Below, piece after piece: positions 1 through 8,738 of a stretch of 38,513 nucleotides of DNA. The stretch is from Propionibacteriaceae bacterium. GTDB lineage: Bacteria > Actinomycetota > Actinomycetes > Propionibacteriales > Propionibacteriaceae. The stretch is taken from contig JAUNVL010000015.1 of NCBI GenBank assembly GCA_030537675.1, forward strand, positions 1 to 38,513, in the 5' to 3' direction. The notes below the pieces were generated by a model. It saw nothing but the letters and a program-made list of their open reading frames with translations, was not told the origin of the DNA and did not search any database. The first letter of the stretch is position 1, and the number at the start of each line of letters is the position of its first letter. The position numbers were made by a program, and so were the translations under genes.

Positions 1-122
1 AGCTTGGTGCGAACGATGGTGTTGCCCTTGCCGGGCTTGTGGTGCTGGAAGAACAACACCTGCCACAGCTGACCGTCAAGGTCGAGCACCATGCCGTTCT
101 TCAAATCGTTGGTCGACGCCAC
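1..122 (-). CDS. efp: Elongation factor P, N-terminal part (cut by window edge)
   Basis: Translation elongation factor that relieves ribosome stalling at polyproline stretches. Only the first 40 codons are inside the window. The reading starts [14 protein letters not shown] and continues through [12 protein letters not shown], the KOW-like N-terminal domain of actinobacterial EF-P with the K-P-G-K-G loop that carries the functional lysine. The start is GTG at 122-120, preceded by an AAAGGGG ribosome binding site at a 6-base spacing. It lies downstream of aroB on the same strand, the usual actinobacterial order, but a plus-strand gene (csbD) separates them here, so efp probably has its own promoter somewhere in 123-328. 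Confidence 0.93.
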   Translation of the reverse strand, partial: MASTNDLKNGMVLDLDGQLWQVLFFQHHKPGKGNTIVRTK

Positions 123-253
123 AGTCGTCCCCTTTCGCCTCTGATATCAAGGGCCTTGGGTGGGCCGAGGGGAAAGTTTACCCAATCCGGACGGCGCTGG
201 CGAACGGCACGCCCCCCAACGGGTGACGTTGCCGTCAATTCTTGACGTTGGCC

Positions 254-281
254 TTGAGATGACCCAGGTATTGGCTATGTT
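254..281 (+). promoter_or_regulatory. Candidate promoter of the CsbD-like gene
   Basis: A TTGAGA hexamer at 254-259 and a TATGTT hexamer at 276-281 are separated by 16 bases. This resembles a primary-sigma promoter and would start transcription near 288, about 40 bases before the csbD ATG. Nothing resembling the GTTT/GGGTA elements of SigB/SigF-type promoters was found at a proper spacing. The rest of 123-328 holds no gene. A minus-strand promoter for efp must also lie here; a weak candidate is TAAACT (complement of 175-180). Confidence 0.45.
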
Positions 282-328
282 GTGGGGAAGCGCGGTCGAT
301 TGGGGCCGCCGAACGAGAGGAGACACAT

Positions 329-538
329 ATGGGTTTGGGCGACAAGATTTCGAACGCCACCGAAGAGGCCGTTGGTAAGGTCAAGGAAGGCTTCGGCAAG
401 GCAACGGACAACGAATCCCTCGAGGCCGAGGGCAAGATGGACCAGGGCAAGGCCAACGTCAAGCAGGGTGTCGAGGACGTCAAGGACTCCGCCGCAGGCG
501 CGTTCAACGACGTGACTGACAAGCACGACGGTCGCTGA
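329..538 (+). CDS. CsbD-like small stress-response protein
   Basis: Small hydrophilic, highly charged 69-residue protein of the CsbD family, a group usually induced by general stress; its biochemical role is unknown. It has the family pattern of amphipathic repeats: G-D-K-I-S-N near residue 4, E-E-A-V-G-K-V-K-E-G near 12, a central E-A-E-G-K-M-D-Q-G-K-A segment, and a charged C-terminus. The length matches the family. The ATG at 329 follows a good ribosome binding site (AGGAG, 6 bases upstream). It stands alone on the plus strand between aroB and efp, bounded by its own promoter and a strong terminator, so it is an independent unit inserted in a conserved minus-strand neighbourhood. Confidence 0.85.
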   Translation: MGLGDKISNATEEAVGKVKEGFGKATDNESLEAEGKMDQGKANVKQGVEDVKDSAAGAFNDVTDKHDGR

Positions 539-566
539 GCCAGAGGTCATCTGACCTTGGCAAGTT

Positions 567-596
567 GGAGCCGGAACCCCACGGGGTTCCGGCTCC
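567..596. terminator. Bidirectional hairpin terminator between csbD and aroB
   Basis: Perfect 14-base inverted repeat: the arm 567-580 (GGAGCCGGAACCCC) is the exact reverse complement of 583-596, with only two bases between. On the plus strand it is followed by TTCCGTTTC. The two genes converge here (csbD ends at 538, aroB at 604), so the hairpin can serve both strands. Confidence 0.8.
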
Positions 597-603
597 TTCC
601 GTT

Positions 604-1689
604 TCAGGCGGTGACGAGCGCGTCCCGGTAGGCATCCTCCAGCAGGTCATCCGCCGGATCGTCGATGATGACTGGGCGCCCAAGACCCGCCAGACCCACG
701 AGCCGCAGCGTGTTCCCCCGCGACTTCTTGTCCAGGCTCATCATTTCCCGCAGCCGCGGCCACGCGTCGCCGTCATAGCTGGTCGGCAGCCCCAGCCCGG
801 CAAGCAATTCCCGATGCTGTGCCGCGACGTCGCCGTCGAGGCCCAGGATCCGTCGGGACACCTCCGCCATCCACACCATGCCGATGCTGATGGCCTGTCC
901 GTGGCGCAACCGGTAGCCCTCGCGTGCCTCGATGGCGTGGCCCAGCGTGTGGCCGTAGTTCAGGGCCTCCCGGCCCACCTTGTCGCCCGAGGACGTCCGC
1001 TCCGTCAGGTCGGCGGCCACGACGCGCGCCTTCACGGCCACGGCGCGGGTGACCAGTTCGGCGAAGCGATCGGAGTGGGTGTTGGTGGCATCGGGGAGGT
1101 CACCGCTGGCCAGAGCAAGGATCTCGGGATCCGCGATGAATCCGCACTTGATGACCTCGGCCATACCGGAGACCACCTCGGCCGCGGGCAGGTCGTCGAG
1201 GAGCGCCAGGTCCGCCAGCACGGCGCGCGGCTCGTGGAAGGCACCCACCAGGTTCTTCCCGGCGGGCAGGTTGATGCCGGTCTTGCCCCCGACGGCGGCG
1301 TCCACCATGCCCAGCACCGAGGTCGGTACCGAGACGAAGTCCACGCCCCGCAGCCACGTTGCCGCGACGAATCCGGCCAGATCCGTGGCGGATCCGCCGC
1401 CCATGCCGACGACGACGTCATTGCGGGTGAATCCAGCGGCTGCGAGGTCGTCCCAGCACCTTGCCAGCACCTCGGGCGTCTTGCCCGCCTCCGCGTCGGG
1501 GACGGTGATGATGGTGGTCCTGCGGCCCTGCGTCAACGCGACCGCCCTGTCCGCGAGGTGCCGCAGCGGCTCGGACACGACGATGGCCACCCGATCCGCA
1601 CCCTGCATTGCCCCGGCCAGGCCATCCAGTGCGCCTCGGGCGATCGTGACGTCGTAGGGCCCGCGGGCCGACTCCACACGCACGATCAT
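604..1689 (-). CDS. aroB: 3-dehydroquinate synthase
   Basis: Second step of the shikimate pathway: converts DAHP to 3-dehydroquinate using NAD and a divalent metal. The protein is 361 residues, normal for AroB. Visible signatures are the nucleotide-binding G-M-G-G-G-S-A-T-D-L-A-G-F segment, the V-P-T-S-V-L-G-M-V-D-A-A-V-G-G-K-T-G-I-N segment, and the metal-ligand motif N-Y-G-H-T-L-G-H-A. The ATG at 1689 overlaps the aroK stop as ATGA, which fixes the start; an upstream open frame to 1902 is only read-through inside aroK. Last gene of the aroE-aroC-aroK-aroB run before the terminator at 567-596. Confidence 0.97.
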   Translation of the reverse strand: MIVRVESARGPYDVTIARGALDGLAGAMQGADRVAIVVSEPLRHLADRAVALTQGRRTTIITVPDAEAGKTPEVLARCWDDLAAAGFTRNDVVVGMGGGSATDLAGFVAATWLRGVDFVSVPTSVLGMVDAAVGGKTGINLPAGKNLVGAFHEPRAVLADLALLDDLPAAEVVSGMAEVIKCGFIADPEILALASGDLPDATNTHSDRFAELVTRAVAVKARVVAADLTERTSSGDKVGREALNYGHTLGHAIEAREGYRLRHGQAISIGMVWMAEVSRRILGLDGDVAAQHRELLAGLGLPTSYDGDAWPRLREMMSLDKKSRGNTLRLVGLAGLGRPVIIDDPADDLLEDAYRDALVTA

Positions 1690-2186
1690 TGCGTGGCCTT
1701 CCTCGTCTCCGCGAGTTCTGCCGCAACCTCGGAGGGGCGGCGATTGTCCGTCATGATGCGGGTGGTGGCCACTTCTTCGTACAGCGGCGTGCGTTCGCGC
1801 AGCAACTCGATGAGACGCCCCCGCACGTTGCCCATCAGCAACGGACGGACGGTGTTCATGCCCACTCGTCGCGTGGCCTGCGAGATGGAGACCTCCAGCC
1901 ACACCACGTCGTGGCCCACCAGTGCCTTGCGGATGCGCGGGTTCAGGACGGCTCCGCCGCCCAGCGAGATGACGCCGTCGCCCTGGATCAGCTCAAGGGT
2001 GGCCGACTCCTCTAGTTCACGGAAGTGCGCCTCCCCCTCGTCGGCGAAGATCTCGGAGATGGGCTTGCCTACCACTTGCTCAATCCGGTTGTCGACGTCG
2101 ACGAACGCGACGTCCAACTTCACCGCGAGCAGCCGTCCCACGGAGCTCTTGCCGGCGCCCGGGGCGCCGATCAGCACGATACTCAT
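1686..2186 (-). CDS. aroK: Shikimate kinase
   Basis: Phosphorylates shikimate at the 3-hydroxyl using ATP. The protein is 166 residues, typical for a monofunctional AroK. The P-loop G-A-P-G-A-G-K-S-S is at residues 7-15, the shikimate-contacting D-V-D-N-R-I lies near residue 32, the glycine-rich S-L-G-G-G-A motif is in the middle, and the lid arginines are in V-R-P-L-L. The ATG at 2186 overlaps the aroC stop (ATGA), and its stop overlaps the aroB start in the same way, so the three genes are translationally coupled. Confidence 0.97.
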   Translation of the reverse strand: MSIVLIGAPGAGKSSVGRLLAVKLDVAFVDVDNRIEQVVGKPISEIFADEGEAHFRELEESATLELIQGDGVISLGGGAVLNPRIRKALVGHDVVWLEVSISQATRRVGMNTVRPLLMGNVRGRLIELLRERTPLYEEVATTRIMTDNRRPSEVAAELAETRKATQ

Positions 2187-3379
2187 GCCCTCACCTGCAG
2201 TCCGCGGTCCCTGACTCGTGCCAGGTAGGAGTCGGCGTTGCGTCGGGTCTCGGCAACGGAGTCGCCCCCGAACTTCTCCAGGACGGCTTCGGCCAGGACG
2301 AGCGCAACCATGGCCTCGGCGACAACACCCGCCGCGGGCACGGCGCACACGTCGCTGCGCTGGTGGTGGGCTGCTGCAGCCTCCCCGGTCGCGGTGTCGA
2401 TGGTGCGCAGGGCGCGCGGCACGGTGGCGATGGGCTTCATGGCGGCACGCACCCGCAGCACCTCACCGGTGGACATGCCGCCCTCAGTGCCGCCGGAGTG
2501 GCCGGTGGCACGGGCGATGCGCCCGTTCTCCGGAATGATCTCGTCGTGCGCGTCGGAGCCGCGGCGCCTCGCGAGGCCGAAGCCGTCGCCCACCTCGACG
2601 CCCTTGATCGCCTGGATGCCCATGAGGGCGCCCGCGAGCTTCGAATCCAGCCGACGGTCGCCCTGGCTGTGGGAGCCGAGTCCGGGCGGGAGTCCCCAGG
2701 CGAGCACTTCGACGACGCCACCCATGGTGTCGCCCTCCTTCTTGCAGGACTCCACCTCGGCCAGCATCCTCTCGGAGGCTTCCTCGTCGAAGCACCGCAC
2801 GGGGTCGGCATCGATGGCGTCGAGATCCTCTGGGCGCGGAAGGTCCTCGCGGGTGGCAACCACGGGGCCGAGTTCGACGACGTGGCTCATCACCCTGATG
2901 CCGAGCGCCTGCTCCAGGAATGCCTGGGCGATGGTACCGAGCGCCACCCGGGCTGCGGTTTCGCGTGCGGAGGCGCGTTCCAGGATGGGGCGTGCCTCAT
3001 CGAAGTCGTATTTCTGCATGCCCGCGAGGTCAGCGTGGCCGGGCCGGGGGCGCGTCAGCTTGGCATTGCGGGCGAGTTGCGCCAGCACGTCCTCGTCCAC
3101 CTCGCCGGGGGCCATGACCTGCTCCCATTTGGGCCACTCGGTGTTGCCGATCATGACGGCGATGGGCGAGCCCAGCGTCTCGCCATGCCGGAAGCCCGCG
3201 AGCAGGGAGAGTTCGTCGGCCTCGAACTTCATCCGTGCTCCCCTGCCCACCCCCAGCTTCCTGCGTGCCAGGTTGCGTGCGATCTCGGGGACGCCGACGC
3301 GGACGTGGGCGGGGATCCCCTCCATGGTGGCGATCAGTGCTTGGCCGTGAGATTCACCGGCGGTCAGGTATCTGAGCAT
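2183..3379 (-). CDS. aroC: Chorismate synthase
   Basis: Last common step of aromatic biosynthesis: converts EPSP to chorismate with reduced FMN. About 398 residues. Signatures are the N-terminal L-T-A-G-E-S-H-G, the R-P-G-H-A-D-L segment, the [12 protein letters not shown] motif, and R-S-D-V-C-A-V-P-A near the C-terminus. Two ATGs are possible. The one at 3388 overlaps the aroE stop (ATGA) but has its GGAAGA element almost touching. The one at 3379 has that element about 9 bases upstream and gives the usual [10 protein letters not shown]-terminus, so I chose 3379. The 3' end overlaps aroK. Confidence 0.96.
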   Translation of the reverse strand: MLRYLTAGESHGQALIATMEGIPAHVRVGVPEIARNLARRKLGVGRGARMKFEADELSLLAGFRHGETLGSPIAVMIGNTEWPKWEQVMAPGEVDEDVLAQLARNAKLTRPRPGHADLAGMQKYDFDEARPILERASARETAARVALGTIAQAFLEQALGIRVMSHVVELGPVVATREDLPRPEDLDAIDADPVRCFDEEASERMLAEVESCKKEGDTMGGVVEVLAWGLPPGLGSHSQGDRRLDSKLAGALMGIQAIKGVEVGDGFGLARRRGSDAHDEIIPENGRIARATGHSGGTEGGMSTGEVLRVRAAMKPIATVPRALRTIDTATGEAAAAHHQRSDVCAVPAAGVVAEAMVALVLAEAVLEKFGGDSVAETRRNADSYLARVRDRGLQVRA

Positions 3380-3384
3380 GCGTC

Positions 3385-4215
3385 TCATTCTTCCATCGAT
3401 GGGCCACGGCGCCTGAGCTCTTCCGCGGCGGCTGCATGGCAGTCGTCGAAGGTGACGGATCCGCCCGTGAGGAGGTGGAACTGGTCGACGGCCTGGCCTG
3501 CGAGGAGGTCCAGGCCGGTGAGGACGGTGTGGTGGTCAGCCGCGGCGGCCCCGAGCGGCGTGGGCCACGGGTGGTAGACCGCGTCGAACAGGTACTGCGC
3601 GGATGCGGCCCAGGCGTCGGCGTGGGGCTCCGTGGCGGCCGCGGGGATGGTGCTGGCCACGAGATCCACATCAGGCAGGTGATGCTCCAGCGGCTGGACC
3701 GTGGTGTCGATGCCCAGCGCGATGCCGAGTTCCACGATGCGGGCTGCGCGCCCCGGGTCCCGGGCGAGGACGACGGCCTGCGTCAGGTGCAGGCCCGCCA
3801 GCGCCACGAGGATCGAGCGCGCCGTCGCACCATTGCCGACGATGGCTGCGGTGCGCGGCGCCGGCAGTCCCCGCGCCCGCCATGCGCGGACGAACCCGGG
3901 CACGTCGGTGTTGTGGATCGTCGGTGGATTCCCCGGCGATCTGTCGTGGAAGACGATCGTGTTGCCCGCCCCCACGAGACGGGTGACGTGATCCGGTTCC
4001 CCGAAGGCCACGACGGCCTCCTTGTGGGGCGCCGTCACGCTCAGGCCCGCCCACTGCGGATCAGCCACGCAGTCGCTGACGAAACAGTCGAGATCGGCCG
4101 GCGACACCGTGATGGCGTCGTAGCGCCAGTCGAGCCCGGAGCGGACGTAGCCGTCGCGGTGGATGGCGGGTGACAGCGAATGTTCGGCCGGGTCGCCGAT
4201 CAGCGCGCACCTCAT
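3385..4215 (-). CDS. aroE: Shikimate dehydrogenase
   Basis: Reduces 3-dehydroshikimate to shikimate with NADPH. 276 residues. The N-terminal substrate-binding half shows H-S-L-S-P-A-I-H (shikimate-binding serines) and S-V-T-A-P-H-K-E with the catalytic lysine; N-T-D-V-P-G-F supplies the conserved aspartate. The nucleotide-binding half begins at [11 protein letters not shown], where the usual G-x-G-G-A/S is changed to G-N-G-A-T. The start ATG at 4215 (M-R-C-A-L-I-G) fits the family; the longer open frame to 4344 lies inside mltG. The stop overlaps the upstream possible aroC ATG at 3388. First gene of the aro run, 22 bases after mltG. Confidence 0.95.
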   Translation of the reverse strand: MRCALIGDPAEHSLSPAIHRDGYVRSGLDWRYDAITVSPADLDCFVSDCVADPQWAGLSVTAPHKEAVVAFGEPDHVTRLVGAGNTIVFHDRSPGNPPTIHNTDVPGFVRAWRARGLPAPRTAAIVGNGATARSILVALAGLHLTQAVVLARDPGRAARIVELGIALGIDTTVQPLEHHLPDVDLVASTIPAAATEPHADAWAASAQYLFDAVYHPWPTPLGAAAADHHTVLTGLDLLAGQAVDQFHLLTGGSVTFDDCHAAAAEELRRRGPSMEE

Positions 4216-4237
4216 CAGATGGTCCCTCGTCCCCGCA

Positions 4238-5365
4238 TCAACAGCGGCCGGAGTTGGCGCTGCACCACGCCTGGAACAAGGCGACGTTGGCGTCGTGCTC
4301 AGGCAGGGTGGCGGCAAACCGCGTCTCGCCGGAGTCGAGGTCAACCGTCACGAAGTAGAGCGCATCACTGGCAGCCGGGTGAGCGGCCGCATCCAGTGCG
4401 GCCTCACCGGGGTTGCTGATGGCGCCGGGCGGGAGGCCCGTGTTGCGGTAGGTGTTGTAGGGCGAGTCGACGAGGCGATCCTCGGCGGTCGTCGTCACCT
4501 TGCCGAAGTCCTGCAGCGCGTAGTGGACGGTGGAGTCCATCTGCAGGGGCATGCCAGCCTTGAGGCGATTCTGGATGACGGCGGAGACCATGGGCCGGTA
4601 CTCCTGCTTGTTCACCTCGCGCTCGATGATGGAGGCGATCGTCAGGACGTCGAACGGATCCATCGCCATCACCTCGGACGCGTTGACGAAGCCCATCTCG
4701 TCCGTCACCTTGGTGAACTGGGCCACCTGCTTCTCGAAGATGCGCACCGCGCTGACGGGCTCGGCCACCGCGTAGGTTTCCGGGAACAGGAAGCCCTCCA
4801 CCTTGCCGCGTGACCACAGGGGCAGGTTCAGTTCCTCGGGAATCAGGCCTGCGGCCAGTTCCTCCCGCGTGATGGTGATGCCCTGCTTGGCGAGCTGCTG
4901 CTCGATGTAGGTCCACTGCCGCCCCACTGTGAAGCCCTCTGGGAGGACCACCCGTATGACCTTGAGATTGGCGGGGTCCAGCATCATCTGCAACGCCGTG
5001 GCAGCCGGGAGTTCGGTGCGCAGCTTGTAACGGCCGGACTGGAGGGTGGCTGACTTGGGCTCCTTGGAGGCCACCTTCCGGAAGGTCTTGGTGGACTTGA
5101 TGACGTTGTACTGCACGAGCACGTCACCGATCTGCGTCACCGTCGCTCCGCTCGGAATGGTCACGGTGATTTTGTCCACTCCTTCTCCGATGTAGTCGTC
5201 CTCGGTGCGGAAGGCGGTCCAGGCGTCCTGCGCCTTGTCATAGACGAACCAGCCACCCCCAACGAGAATGGCGATCGACAGCAGCACCGCGAACGCGCTG
5301 CGTGCGTGGTAGCCGATCTTCTGCCAGTTGTACTTGCCGTCGTTCTCAACGAATGCCGGGCTCAC
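4238..5365 (-). CDS. mltG: Endolytic murein transglycosylase MltG (YceG family)
   Basis: Membrane-anchored lytic transglycosylase that cleaves nascent glycan strands and is thought to terminate their growth. 375 residues: a short cytoplasmic N-terminus, one membrane segment at about 23-41, a LysM-like region around 65-115, and the YceG catalytic domain with G-F-L-F-P-E-T-Y (191-198) and the catalytic glutamate E248 in I-A-S-I-I-E-R-E. The start is GTG at 5365, overlapping the ruvX stop as GTGA. In Actinobacteria mltG commonly sits between ruvX and aroE, as here. Confidence 0.95.
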   Translation of the reverse strand: MSPAFVENDGKYNWQKIGYHARSAFAVLLSIAILVGGGWFVYDKAQDAWTAFRTEDDYIGEGVDKITVTIPSGATVTQIGDVLVQYNVIKSTKTFRKVASKEPKSATLQSGRYKLRTELPAATALQMMLDPANLKVIRVVLPEGFTVGRQWTYIEQQLAKQGITITREELAAGLIPEELNLPLWSRGKVEGFLFPETYAVAEPVSAVRIFEKQVAQFTKVTDEMGFVNASEVMAMDPFDVLTIASIIEREVNKQEYRPMVSAVIQNRLKAGMPLQMDSTVHYALQDFGKVTTTAEDRLVDSPYNTYRNTGLPPGAISNPGEAALDAAAHPAASDALYFVTVDLDSGETRFAATLPEHDANVALFQAWCSANSGRC

Positions 5366-5835
5366 GATGCCTCCTCCTCCTGGATGCGCTCACCTGCGAG
5401 CGACGACGTGCGTGTCTCCCACTCGATGGCCCGCTGCAGAATCTCCACTGCTGCGGCTTGGTCGATGATGCGCCGCTGCTGTTTCACGCGATGCCCGGCC
5501 CCCGTCAGGCTGCGGGAGGCCGACGCGGTACTCATGCGTTCATCGATGAGCCGCACGGGCACGGGTGCCACGAGCGCGGCGAGTTCCGTTGCCTTGGCTG
5601 ACGTGAACTCGGCAGCCTGTTTGCGCTCACCCGAGAGGGTCAACGGCAGCCCGACGTAGATGGCGCCCGGTTCATACTCCCCCACCAGGGCGGCGATCCG
5701 CTGCATCTCCTGCGGACCGGCTGCCACCGTCTCCACCGGGTAGGCGAGCGTCGTTCCGCGGTTGCAGGCTGCCACGCCGATGCGGGCCTTGCCCCAGTCG
5801 ATTCCCATGCGGCCCCCGGCCGGGAACTCACCCAC
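5362..5835 (-). CDS. ruvX: Putative pre-16S rRNA nuclease YqgF/RuvX
   Basis: RNase-H-fold nuclease proposed to process the 5' end of 16S rRNA precursor. About 157 residues. The first strand G-I-D-W-G-K-A-R-I-G-V-A carries the catalytic aspartate, the middle has Y-V-G-L-P-L-T-L-S-G, then L-I-D-E-R-M-S-T, and the C-terminal D-Q-A-A-A-V-E-I-L-Q helix supplies the last acidic residue. Two starts are possible: GTG at 5835, overlapping the alaS 3' end, and ATG at 5808. I chose 5835 because it keeps the G-R-M-G-I-D strand whole, as in actinobacterial homologues that begin with a short extension. The ATG has a better Shine-Dalgarno (GGGGG). Confidence 0.9.
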   Translation of the reverse strand: MGEFPAGGRMGIDWGKARIGVAACNRGTTLAYPVETVAAGPQEMQRIAALVGEYEPGAIYVGLPLTLSGERKQAAEFTSAKATELAALVAPVPVRLIDERMSTASASRSLTGAGHRVKQQRRIIDQAAAVEILQRAIEWETRTSSLAGERIQEEEAS

Positions 5836-8482
5836 GGTGGGCCAGCGCCAACTCGATGGCTGCCAGAGCCTGCGGCGCAGCCTCGGGGGTGGTGCCGCCG
5901 CCCTGGGCCATGTCGTCACGACCACCGCCCTTGCCGCCGAGTGCCGCACACGCCGGCGCGATGAGTGAGCCCGCCTTGATGCCGAGCTCACGGGCCGCAT
6001 CGTTGGTGGCCACCAACGCCGCTGCCTTCCCGTCTCCGCCACCCACCAGCGCGACCACGGCGGGCGCGTTGCCGAGCCTGTCGCGCAGGTCGAGCGCCAG
6101 TGTGCGCAGGTCGCCACCGGATACTCCGGCGAGTTCGATACCGAGGTACCTGACCCCCGCGATGTCTCGCGCCTGGCTGGTGAGTTGGCCCGCGTTGGCA
6201 CGCAGTTGTGCTGCGTGCAGCGCTGCGATCTGCTTCTCCGCGTCCTTCAACGCACTGATCAGTTTCTCCACGCGTCCGACGACCTGGTCAGGCTGGACCC
6301 TCAGGGTTTCCGTCAGGGTGCTCACCAGTGCCCGCTCAGCAGCGAACTTCTTGAACGCATCGTCGGCGACCAGGGCCTCGACGCGTCGTACTCCGGAGCC
6401 GATCGAGGCCTCGCCGACGAGGTTGAGGACACCGATCTGGCTGGTGTTCGGCACGTGCGTGCCGCCGCAGAGTTCCCGCGACCATGCTCCGGCCAACTCC
6501 ACCATGCGCACGATCGGCGGGTACTTCTCCCCGAACATGGCCATGGCGCCCATCGCGGTGGCGTCCTCGAGCCTCATCTGGGCCGACGTCACCTCGAAGG
6601 AGTCGCGGATGGCCTCGTTGGCGCGCTGCTCCACCTCCTGGCGCAGTGCCGGCGACATTCCCGAGGGCGCGGCGTAGTCGAAACGCATGTAGCCGGGCTT
6701 GTTGTAGGAGCCGGCCTGGGTGGCGCCGGGCCCGACGAGTTCGCGGAGCGCCGCGTGGATGATGTGGGTGGCGGTGTGTGCCTGGCACGAGCCGCGACGC
6801 GCTTCGGCATCGACGATCGCCCGGGCGTGGGAGCCGGTGGCCACCTCACCCAGAACACGGACGAGGTGCACAGCCAGTCCGGGGATGGGGCGCTGGACGT
6901 CCAGCACTTCGAGGGAGAAGCCGTCTCCGACGATGGTGCCGTGGTCCGCGTCCTGTCCGCCGGCCTCGGCATAGAACGGGGTCTCGGCCAGGACCACCTC
7001 GACGACGTCGCCGTCTCCTGCCCGATCCGCGACGGAGCCGTCGGTGATGATCCCGGCGACGGAGGTCTCGATGTCCAGATCGGTGTAGCCGAGGAACGGC
7101 ACTTCGCCGGCCTCCCGGACCTGCCGGTAGGCCTCCGTGCTCGCGGCTCCACCCTTCTTGGACTTCGCATCCGCGCGAGCGCGCTCCTTCTGCTCCGACA
7201 TCAGGGCATTGAACTTCTCGCGGTCGACGGCGAGGCCCTGCTCGGCGGCCATCTCCATGGTGAGATCGATGGGGAAGCCGTAGGTGTCGTGCAGCTGGAA
7301 CGCCTGGTCGGCGGGCAGCGACGTCTCCCCCGCCTTCTTCGCGCGGCTGGCCGCCACATCCAGGATCACGGTGCCGGAGGCAAGGGTCCGACGGAAGGAG
7401 TCCTCCTCCGTGTCGGCGACCGGAGCGATGCGGTCCCACGCCTGGTCGATCTCAGGGTACGAGCTGCGCATGGCGTCACGGCTGACGGGCAGCAATTCCC
7501 GAAGAACCTTGTCGCCCACGCCGAGCAACCGCATGGCGCGGATGCTGCGCCGCATGAGCCGGCGCAGCACGTATCCGCGGGCCTCGTTGCCGGGAGTGAC
7601 GCCGTCGGTCATCAGCATCAGGGAGCTGCGGACATGGTCGGCCACCACGCGGAACCGGACGTCGTCGGCGGGATCCGCACCGTAGCGACGGCCCGAGAGC
7701 TCGGAGGCACGCTGGATGACGGGGAACACCTCGTCGATCTCGTACAGGTTGTTGACGCCCTGCAGCAGCAGCGCGGTGCGCTCGAGGCCGGAGCCGGTGT
7801 CGATGTTGCGGCTGGCGAGAGGCCGGGCCACGTCGAAGTCGTCCTTCGCACGGACGGCGGAGAGCTCCTCGGTCTGGAACACGAGGTTCCAGATCTCCAG
7901 GAACCTGTCCTCGTCCGCCTCGGGGCCACCGTCGGGGCCGAAGGCGGGTCCGCGGTCGATGTAGATCTCCGAACAGGGACCGCCCGGACCGGGCACGCCC
8001 ATGTGCCAGTAATTGTCCTTCAGCCCACGCTCCTGGATGCGGGCGCGGGGGATGCCCGCCCGCTGCCACAGGTCGATGGTCTCGCTGTCGCCGTGCAACG
8101 CGGTGACCCAGACCTTGTCGGGATCAAACCCCCAGTTGCCCTCGGCGACGCTGCCGGTCACCAGCTCGAAGGCGTAGGCGATGGCCTCTTCCTTGAAGTA
8201 GTCACCGAAGGAGAAGTTGCCATTCATCTGGAAGAACGTGCCGTGGCGGGTGGTGACACCCACCTCGTCGATGTCGAGGGTCCGGACACACTTCTGGACG
8301 GAGACGGCGCGCTTGTACGGGGCCGGTTCCTCGCCCAGGAAGTACGGCTTGAACGGCACCATGCCGGCGTTGACGAACAGCAGTGTGGGGTCGTTGTACA
8401 ACAGCGACGAGCTGGGGACCACGGTGTGGCCGTTGCGCTCGAAGAAGCTGATGAACCGGCTCCGGATGTCGGAGGTCTTCAT
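5828..8482 (-). CDS. alaS: Alanyl-tRNA synthetase
   Basis: Charges tRNA-Ala and edits mischarged Ser/Gly. 884 residues, the usual length. The class II catalytic core is at the N-terminus (R-S-R-F-I-S-F-F near residue 6; F-F-Q-M-N-G-N-F-S-F-G-D-Y-F in motif 2; G-S-G-L-E-R-T-A-L motif 3). The editing domain has the H-T-A-T-H zinc ligands and C-G-G-T-H. A DHHA1/C-Ala domain ends the protein. The ATG at 8482 begins M-K-T-S-D-I-R; a GAGGG element lies about 10 bases upstream. The frame stays open to 8560, but that stretch is the preceding small gene. Confidence 0.98.
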   Translation of the reverse strand: MKTSDIRSRFISFFERNGHTVVPSSSLLYNDPTLLFVNAGMVPFKPYFLGEEPAPYKRAVSVQKCVRTLDIDEVGVTTRHGTFFQMNGNFSFGDYFKEEAIAYAFELVTGSVAEGNWGFDPDKVWVTALHGDSETIDLWQRAGIPRARIQERGLKDNYWHMGVPGPGGPCSEIYIDRGPAFGPDGGPEADEDRFLEIWNLVFQTEELSAVRAKDDFDVARPLASRNIDTGSGLERTALLLQGVNNLYEIDEVFPVIQRASELSGRRYGADPADDVRFRVVADHVRSSLMLMTDGVTPGNEARGYVLRRLMRRSIRAMRLLGVGDKVLRELLPVSRDAMRSSYPEIDQAWDRIAPVADTEEDSFRRTLASGTVILDVAASRAKKAGETSLPADQAFQLHDTYGFPIDLTMEMAAEQGLAVDREKFNALMSEQKERARADAKSKKGGAASTEAYRQVREAGEVPFLGYTDLDIETSVAGIITDGSVADRAGDGDVVEVVLAETPFYAEAGGQDADHGTIVGDGFSLEVLDVQRPIPGLAVHLVRVLGEVATGSHARAIVDAEARRGSCQAHTATHIIHAALRELVGPGATQAGSYNKPGYMRFDYAAPSGMSPALRQEVEQRANEAIRDSFEVTSAQMRLEDATAMGAMAMFGEKYPPIVRMVELAGAWSRELCGGTHVPNTSQIGVLNLVGEASIGSGVRRVEALVADDAFKKFAAERALVSTLTETLRVQPDQVVGRVEKLISALKDAEKQIAALHAAQLRANAGQLTSQARDIAGVRYLGIELAGVSGGDLRTLALDLRDRLGNAPAVVALVGGGDGKAAALVATNDAARELGIKAGSLIAPACAALGGKGGGRDDMAQGGGTTPEAAPQALAAIELALAHRG

Positions 8483-8510
8483 GCTGGGGTATCCCTCAGG
8501 GTTGGCTGTG

Positions 8511-8738
8511 TCAGGAAGCGTGGATGTCGAGTTCGCGGCGCAGTTCTGCCTCGCGGGCATCCATGGAAGTCTTGAAGGTGGCGTAGAAATCGCCGAAGTC
8601 GGCGGCGGCCGCCGATCCGCGGCGCTCCACCTGTTCAGCGATGCCCTTCGGCGTCAGGCGGGCGAGGAGTGCGCGGCCACGGCTGATGAGGAACACCGCC
8701 AGAGCCGCACCCACGACCATCCAGAAGAGCTTCTTCAC
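8511..8738 (-). CDS. Small single-pass membrane protein (DUF6167-like)
   Basis: 75-residue protein of unknown function. It starts V-K-K-L-F-W-M-V-V-G and has one N-terminal membrane segment at about 4-20, followed by a charged region with many Arg, Glu and Ala, ending in an amphipathic helix. By position (between a DUF948 gene and alaS) and layout it looks like the actinobacterial DUF6167 group; that name is from memory. The GTG at 8738 overlaps the stop of the upstream gene as GTGA and is preceded directly by GGAGGAGGAA, a very strong ribosome binding site that settles the start. Confidence 0.82.
   Translation of the reverse strand: MKKLFWMVVGAALAVFLISRGRALLARLTPKGIAEQVERRGSAAAADFGDFYATFKTSMDAREAELRRELDIHAS

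Noticed and set aside
565-2214. 549-residue open frame on the plus strand opposite aroB and aroK
   Set aside because: It is a mirror of the high-GC minus-strand genes, has low-complexity Arg/His/Gly-rich content, and no ribosome binding site; aroB and aroK have full family motifs.
8483-8510. T-box or other riboswitch before alaS, and similar leaders before aspS and hisS
   Set aside because: The intervals are 17-56 bases, too short to hold such structures, and the genes sit inside operons.
6185-8575. 796-residue plus-strand open frame opposite alaS
   Set aside because: Produced by GC-rich third positions of alaS; no recognisable domain, and composition typical of an antisense shadow.
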